Below are positions 33,929-36,727 of a DNA stretch of 36,727 nt, piece by piece. Every line of letters starts with the position of its first letter. The first letter of the stretch is position 1. The DNA lies in the NCBI GenBank assembly GCA_030628375.1, contig DAOVRD010000003.1, positions 1 to 36,727 on the forward strand. Direction: 5' to 3'. The DNA is from Planctomycetota bacterium. GTDB taxonomy: Bacteria > Planctomycetota > Brocadiia > SM23-32. The notes under the pieces are model-generated. The model saw nothing but the letters and a program-made list of their open reading frames with translations. It had not been told where the DNA came from and searched no databases. Made by a program: the position numbers and the translations under genes.

Positions 33929-34171
33929 ATGCGTTACGTCTACCTATTGCGTAGTCGTTCCCATCCTAAGCAGACCTATGTTGGTTCCACAGCCGACCTG
34001 GATGGGCGCCTTCAAGCCCACAACGAAGGCAAGTCGCCGCACACCGCGAAGCACTGCCCGTGGCGACTCGTCGTCGCTGTGGCATTCAGCAACGAGGAAA
34101 AAGCCCTGCGATTCGAGCATTACCTGAAGAGCGGATCTGGCCGAGCCTTCGCCTTGCGGCACTTCTGGTAA
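33929..34171 (+). CDS. Single-domain GIY-YIG endonuclease
   Basis: 80 residues, one complete GIY-YIG domain and nothing else. VYL (4-6) and YVG (17-19) are the GIY-YIG-equivalent motif, followed by catalytic Arg27 in GRLQAHN, conserved HNEGKSPHT, and the metal-binding Glu63 in FEHYLKSGSGRAF. ATG 33929 is chosen because the domain starts at its second residue; the frame is open ~80 nt upstream but that is palindromic DNA. Family members cut DNA at a specific or structured site, and small ones are usually annotated as UPF0213-like with unknown roles. Placed directly after tRNA-Glu and its palindromes, inside the duplicated-tRNA interval. Its proposed role in element movement is my inference. 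Confidence 0.9.
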   Translation: MRYVYLLRSRSHPKQTYVGSTADLDGRLQAHNEGKSPHTAKHCPWRLVVAVAFSNEEKALRFEHYLKSGSGRAFALRHFW

Positions 34172-34194
34172 TCCTGCCTGCGGTCACATTTGCG

Positions 34195-34223
34195 TTGTCA
34201 ATTCAAGAAGATTGTGCTATACT
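34195..34223 (+). promoter_or_regulatory. Strong sigma-70-type promoter inside the tRNA element
   Basis: TTGTCA (34195-34200), 17 nt, TATACT (34218-34223). Predicted start ~34230, 176 nt before ATG 34406. Confidence 0.6.
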
Positions 34224-34405
34224 CCTGTATGTTCGGCTCTGTGTGTATCCGCTTCGCATTGGAAGCGCCAACCTGCGGGGGAACGATGCGGATACCTCTT
34301 GCCGACCGCGGGAACACCACAGGAACCGGCGCCATGCGCTCATGCGGTATCCGGCGTTCCTTGTGCAGAACAGGGCAGGCGAACTATGTGAAAGGGGCGG
34401 GGACC

Positions 34406-35278
34406 ATGCCTAAGCGTAAGTTACGGTGCATTGGTGCCACTCTAGTTGACATAACCATCTTTCATCCCGCAGGCCGCCTGGTCCTGCTAGCCGCAGCCCT
34501 CTTGGTCTGCGTGGGCGTCATCCTCGGTATCTTGCTTGTTCGCTCTACCTACATGCAGCGAGAGCATGATCAACAGCCTTCTCCGGCTGCCGCCGAGCCG
34601 CTGGCGGCCTTTCCCCCTGCGTGGGCTACCGGAACAGACTATGGAGACCAATTGGGACACACAATTGACCGAGCCGGGCTTCACATTACAAGAAGCTATC
34701 CGATGGATCCAAACGGAGCGTGTAGTTTCTCAGCTAACAACCGGGTTTTGTTCCGCGTGCCTGACCCGGCTACATCTGCTCAGGTTTCAGCGTTCTTCAT
34801 TTCCGGGCTGGGCGAAGGCGAGACGGTCGCTGATGTTATTGAGATATGGTTTGCCACATGCGCCATCTTGGCCAGTTATATAGAACCATCGCACCAAGCC
34901 GAGTTTATGGGCTGGTTGCAAGAGGGATTCGAGAGCTTTGAGTTAACAAAGGTCACAGGCCTGCGATCTCAGGAGCGCTGGTTTGGCTCTCGGGCCCTGC
35001 GTGTTGAACATCGCTATTCAGAATTCTTGGGCTATACGATTTCTGTTGAGCTTAACGACAGGTTTCCCCCTCTCCATGACCTCAACGGGGGTGAGACTGC
35101 CAAGAGCTGGGCGGACATGCGGCTGGGCTTGACATTGGAAGAGGTTGAGGCCTTTGCGGGGCCAGGCCGCCTTCAATCAAGTATGGGCGAGAGCCGCCAG
35201 TACCATTTTGGAGAAGGTTACGCACTCGGATGGGTGACATTCATTAATGGCCGCGCTGAGACGTGGATGGCTCCCTAA
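34406..35278 (+). CDS. Membrane-anchored protein of unknown function with BamE/SmpA-like C-terminus
   Basis: 290 residues from ATG 34406, preceded by AAAGGGGCGGGG; longer frames from 34190 or 34229 begin before or at the predicted transcription start. Residues ~23-45 are one membrane segment (LVLLAAALLVCVGVILGILLV) with a basic N-terminus, so the rest probably faces outward. After a Pro-rich linker the soluble part is beta-rich. The last ~60 residues (MRLGLTLEEVEAFAGPGRLQ, HFGEGYALGWVTFINGRAETW) resemble the SmpA/BamE-like fold. The DNA is visibly less GC-rich than its neighbours and uses more A/T-ending codons, a sign of separate origin. Sits inside the duplicated tRNA-Glu interval as likely cargo. 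No firm function. Confidence 0.75.
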   Translation: MPKRKLRCIGATLVDITIFHPAGRLVLLAAALLVCVGVILGILLVRSTYMQREHDQQPSPAAAEPLAAFPPAWATGTDYGDQLGHTIDRAGLHITRSYPMDPNGACSFSANNRVLFRVPDPATSAQVSAFFISGLGEGETVADVIEIWFATCAILASYIEPSHQAEFMGWLQEGFESFELTKVTGLRSQERWFGSRALRVEHRYSEFLGYTISVELNDRFPPLHDLNGGETAKSWADMRLGLTLEEVEAFAGPGRLQSSMGESRQYHFGEGYALGWVTFINGRAETWMAP

Positions 35279-35434
35279 GCCTCTTTTGACAACATTACTG
35301 CCAACGAAACCCGGCCCGGCGTGACAACCCTTGCAAAACATGCAAAACCCCGCTTGCGGCACAAGTCTTGGCTGCTGCGAGCCTTATATCACAAATACGC
35401 CCAGGCACCACACTTCCGGCGAATGCCCCGCCCA

Positions 35435-35480
35435 GACTCTCATTCCAAAAACACCGGTTCAAATCCGGTTGGGGCTACCA
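35435..35480 (+). pseudogene. tRNA-Glu 3'-half fragment (displaced tRNA end)
   Basis: 46 nt, the same length as 33729-33774, covering the anticodon loop (GACTCTCATTCC identical) to CCA (TTGGGGCTACCA identical). The T-arm stem is changed to ACCGG/CCGGT, with both strands altered so pairing is kept. The upstream D arm and 5' acceptor strand are missing, so it cannot fold as a tRNA. Confidence 0.85.
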
Positions 35481-35483
35481 CAC

Positions 35484-35520
35484 AGGGCGCAAGGCCTTGC
35501 ACTGGAACGCTTTGCGCCCT
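35484..35520 (+). terminator. Terminator-like hairpin after the tRNA-Glu fragment
   Basis: 9-bp perfect stem AGGGCGCAA (35484-35492) and TTGCGCCCT (35512-35520), loop of 19 nt, followed by the pyrimidine-rich TCTTCTC. Lies four nt after the fragment's CCA, where the terminator of an intact tRNA-Glu would be expected. Confidence 0.5.
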
Positions 35521-35590
35521 TCTTCTCATCCTGCGGGGCCGGTGCCGACCAGTGCGGACGCAGCCGGGCCGGGTGGCACCTCTCAGTCTC

Positions 35591-36169
35591 TTATTCGCCT
35601 AATGGGGCCAGTTTGACGGCGGTGCCGTAGGCCAGTAGCTCGGCGGCGGTTCCGACCACACTGGTGGTCATGAATCGGACGTTGACAACGGCGTCAGCCC
35701 CCAACTCGGCGGCCTGCTCAAGCATCCTCTGCAACGCGATGGATCGGGCCTTGCCCATCATCTCCGTGTACTCGGTCAGCTCGCCGCCAAGGATCAGCCT
35801 TACGAGCGCGGAGATGTCTTTGCCCAGCCAGATGGCGTAGATGGTGTGCCCCTTCACTAACCCGAGCGCTTCGGTCACCTCCCGTCCTGGAACACGGTCG
35901 GTGTTCCCCATCATGATACCGGGCATGTCCCCCACATCCGGTTCGGCCCCCTTCGGCGCGTAGAGGCGCTGCTCGATGGCCACCGTAACGAGCACAACGA
36001 CGATGCCGCCCAGCAGCAGGTAGACTGCCGCCTTGATCCACAACGGCAGCCGCCCGCCTATGGTGGGGTCATTGAGCTCTGTAACGAGCCAGGGCATCGC
36101 CACGAAAATGAGGCCAAAGAACCCCAACACAAACGCCAACGATCCCAGACACCTGATCCCTTTGAGCAT
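35591..36169 (-). CDS. YbjQ-family (UPF0145) protein with N-terminal membrane anchor
   Basis: 192 residues. GGGGGAGG lies just upstream of ATG 36169. Two membrane segments (about residues 8-30 and 45-65) precede a YbjQ/DUF74 domain (~88-190), recognised by VPGREVTEALGLVKGHTIYA, GELTEYTEMMGKARSIALQRMLEQAAELGADAVVNVRFMTT and the C-terminal GTAAELLAYGTAVKL. The domain forms pentamers and is listed as a putative heavy-metal-binding or unknown protein. Membrane tethering is less common than the free domain. No partner gene in the window; transcribed toward the tRNA fragment. Confidence 0.9.
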   Translation of the reverse strand: MLKGIRCLGSLAFVLGFFGLIFVAMPWLVTELNDPTIGGRLPLWIKAAVYLLLGGIVVVLVTVAIEQRLYAPKGAEPDVGDMPGIMMGNTDRVPGREVTEALGLVKGHTIYAIWLGKDISALVRLILGGELTEYTEMMGKARSIALQRMLEQAAELGADAVVNVRFMTTSVVGTAAELLAYGTAVKLAPLGE

Positions 36170-36502
36170 TTCCTCCCCCTTTCCTGCACGCGGGAAGTTC
36201 CTCTCTTGCGGCCTCCGCAGTGGTAGGGCACGGTCCGCCAGTACGGCAGGCGGATGCCCCTACGAAAACGGATCGGGCCTACCGGGATGGCCGACGCCCA
36301 ATGGCCACCCGGCGAGCCACACGGCGGTCGCTCGAGGACAACACAATACACTGTGCTGGTGGGCGTTACAAGACGCTCGGGCCGATTGACGGCGCGGCGC
36401 GCGAGGACTATGCTGATGGCCCAGGCGCATGGTCCGCCGCTCTGCGCGGCGCCCTCTGCGCGCGCGTCACCGTGCGCTCAAGTCCAGCAGGAGGCACAGA
36501 GA
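36170..36502. other. Intergenic region with GTAGGGC palindrome and promoter for the FAD gene
   Basis: 333 nt without a convincing gene. Contains an imperfect inverted repeat (36223-36239 with 36249-36263; ends GTAGGGCA/GCCCCTAC) of the same type as at 10805-10850, and a promoter at 36386-36414. Confidence 0.55.
36386..36414 (+). promoter_or_regulatory. Promoter for the FAD-dependent oxidoreductase gene
   Basis: TTGACG (36386-36391), 17 nt, TATGCT (36409-36414), ~88 nt before ATG 36503. Confidence 0.5.
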
Positions 36503-36610
36503 ATGCCTGATACCGTTACGCGGCCGGAAGAGCCCGATGTGCCCGTTCTGCACGACGTGGACGTGATAGTGGTCGGCGGCGGTCCCGGAGGCATCGGGGC
36601 GGCCGTCGCC
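36503..36610 (+). CDS. FAD-dependent oxidoreductase, N-terminal 36 codons only (broken)
   Basis: AGGAGG ~8 nt before ATG 36503 marks a genuine start. The protein begins [20 protein letters not shown] then [16 protein letters not shown], the dinucleotide-binding GxGxxG/GGGPGG motif of FAD-dependent oxidoreductases, and should continue with AARxGA. After codon 36 the reading becomes [12 protein letters not shown], which fits no such enzyme. The same bases read as thrombospondin type 3 repeats on the minus strand. The gene is therefore truncated by a junction at 36602-36610. Confidence 0.75.
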
Positions 36611-36727
36611 GTCGCTATCGGCCTGGTCGGGGTTGGGTTCGGTTGGGCAGTTGTCGCACAGATCGCCGATGTTGTCGCCGTCGGTATCGGCCTGGCCGGG
36701 GTTGGATTGGGTTGGGCAGTTATCGCA
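36602..36727 (-). CDS. Thrombospondin type 3 repeat fragment (partial, runs off window end)
   Basis: On the minus strand 36727 to 36602 reads 42 codons with two 23-residue units, each CDNCPT..NP.QADxDGD. This is the calcium-binding thrombospondin type 3 repeat found in secreted bacterial proteins. Both ends are missing: the window ends at 36727 and at 36602 the frame runs into the start of an FAD oxidoreductase on the other strand. A 69-nt period is visible in the DNA. Confidence 0.75.

Larger units (their letters stand above)
33775..35480 (+). mobile_element. Putative 1.7-kb tRNA-Glu-inserted element with GIY-YIG nuclease
   Basis: Bounded by intact tRNA-Glu on the left and by a duplicated tRNA-Glu 3' end (35435-35480) on the right; the two copies start 1706 nt apart. 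It carries the palindrome block, a GIY-YIG gene, a promoter and a less GC-rich gene. No integrase or transposase is visible, so mobility is inferred from the tRNA-end duplication. Boundaries on the left are the tRNA end. Confidence 0.6.
35279..35590. other. Intergenic region holding the tRNA-Glu fragment and terminator-like hairpin
   Basis: 312 nt between the element gene and the YbjQ-like gene. 35279-35434 shows nothing recognisable apart from moderately AT-rich sequence. 35435-35480 is the tRNA-Glu 3' fragment, and 35484-35520 a hairpin. Confidence 0.7.

Noticed and set aside
33775-35434. An integrase or transposase within the tRNA-bounded interval
   Set aside because: Read in all frames; only the GIY-YIG gene and the membrane-anchored protein look coding, and no recombinase motif was seen.
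35421-35480. A second functional tRNA-Glu gene
   Set aside because: Only the 3' half is present; the D arm and a matching 5' acceptor strand are absent, so it cannot fold as a tRNA.
36503-36727. A 75-residue hydrophobic protein running to the window end
   Set aside because: After codon 36 the sequence is the complement of thrombospondin type 3 repeats; the Gly/Val-rich reading is an artefact of that.

Overview
The window is GC-rich bacterial DNA of a Planctomycetota/PVC-like or related deep-branching heterotroph. I infer this from style: many secreted proteins (beta-helix, leucine-rich/HEAT, lipoprotein, beta-propeller), a SpoIVB-type S55 peptidase protein, a membrane-embedded spermidine-synthase-like protein, a URO-D-family protein outside a haem cluster, GTP-type PEP carboxykinase, and several families of short palindromic dispersed repeats. 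No rRNA or other lineage marker is present, so the phylum is only a suggestion.

Layout. 1-1236: 3' part of a membrane protein (+). 1433-6119: three exported proteins on the minus strand behind a good sigma-70-type promoter. 6264-10673 (minus): M55 metallopeptidase, galactokinase, and a beta-lactamase-fold hydrolase fused to a DUF4185-like domain. The hydrolase is bracketed by a ~180 bp direct repeat that carries a dead copy of its own 3' end. 10938-14531: macrodomain protein (-), small J-domain protein (+), rubrerythrin (-), Dph6-like PP-loop enzyme and URO-D-family protein (-). The URO-D gene is preceded by a 2 x 63 bp tandem repeat. 14775-19433 (minus): two paralogous PAS-GGDEF diguanylate cyclases, a STAS protein and a large unknown protein. 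19589-21460 (-): PEPCK, divergent from prmC-murA (+) at 21845-24065. 24538-33540 (+): a four-gene operon with S55 peptidase-like protein, beta-propeller protein, YfhO-like membrane protein and LTA-synthase/sulfatase-like membrane enzyme, probably working on a surface polymer.

33569-35520 is the most unusual part. A promoter drives tRNA-Gln(CUG) and tRNA-Glu(CUC). Immediately after the tRNA-Glu CCA end come nested perfect palindromes and a small GIY-YIG endonuclease gene. These are followed by a less GC-rich membrane-anchored gene with its own promoter, then a second copy of the 3' 46 nt of tRNA-Glu, including CCA, followed by a terminator-like hairpin. This is the footprint of a ~1.7 kb element inserted in tRNA-Glu, with a GIY-YIG nuclease and no visible integrase. 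35591-36169 (-) is a YbjQ-family membrane protein. At 36503 an FAD-dependent oxidoreductase begins, but after 36 codons the sequence switches to thrombospondin type 3 repeats on the opposite strand, which suggests a rearrangement or an assembly chimera at the window end.

Limits: all family calls come from reading motifs by eye. No database search, fold prediction or alignment was run.
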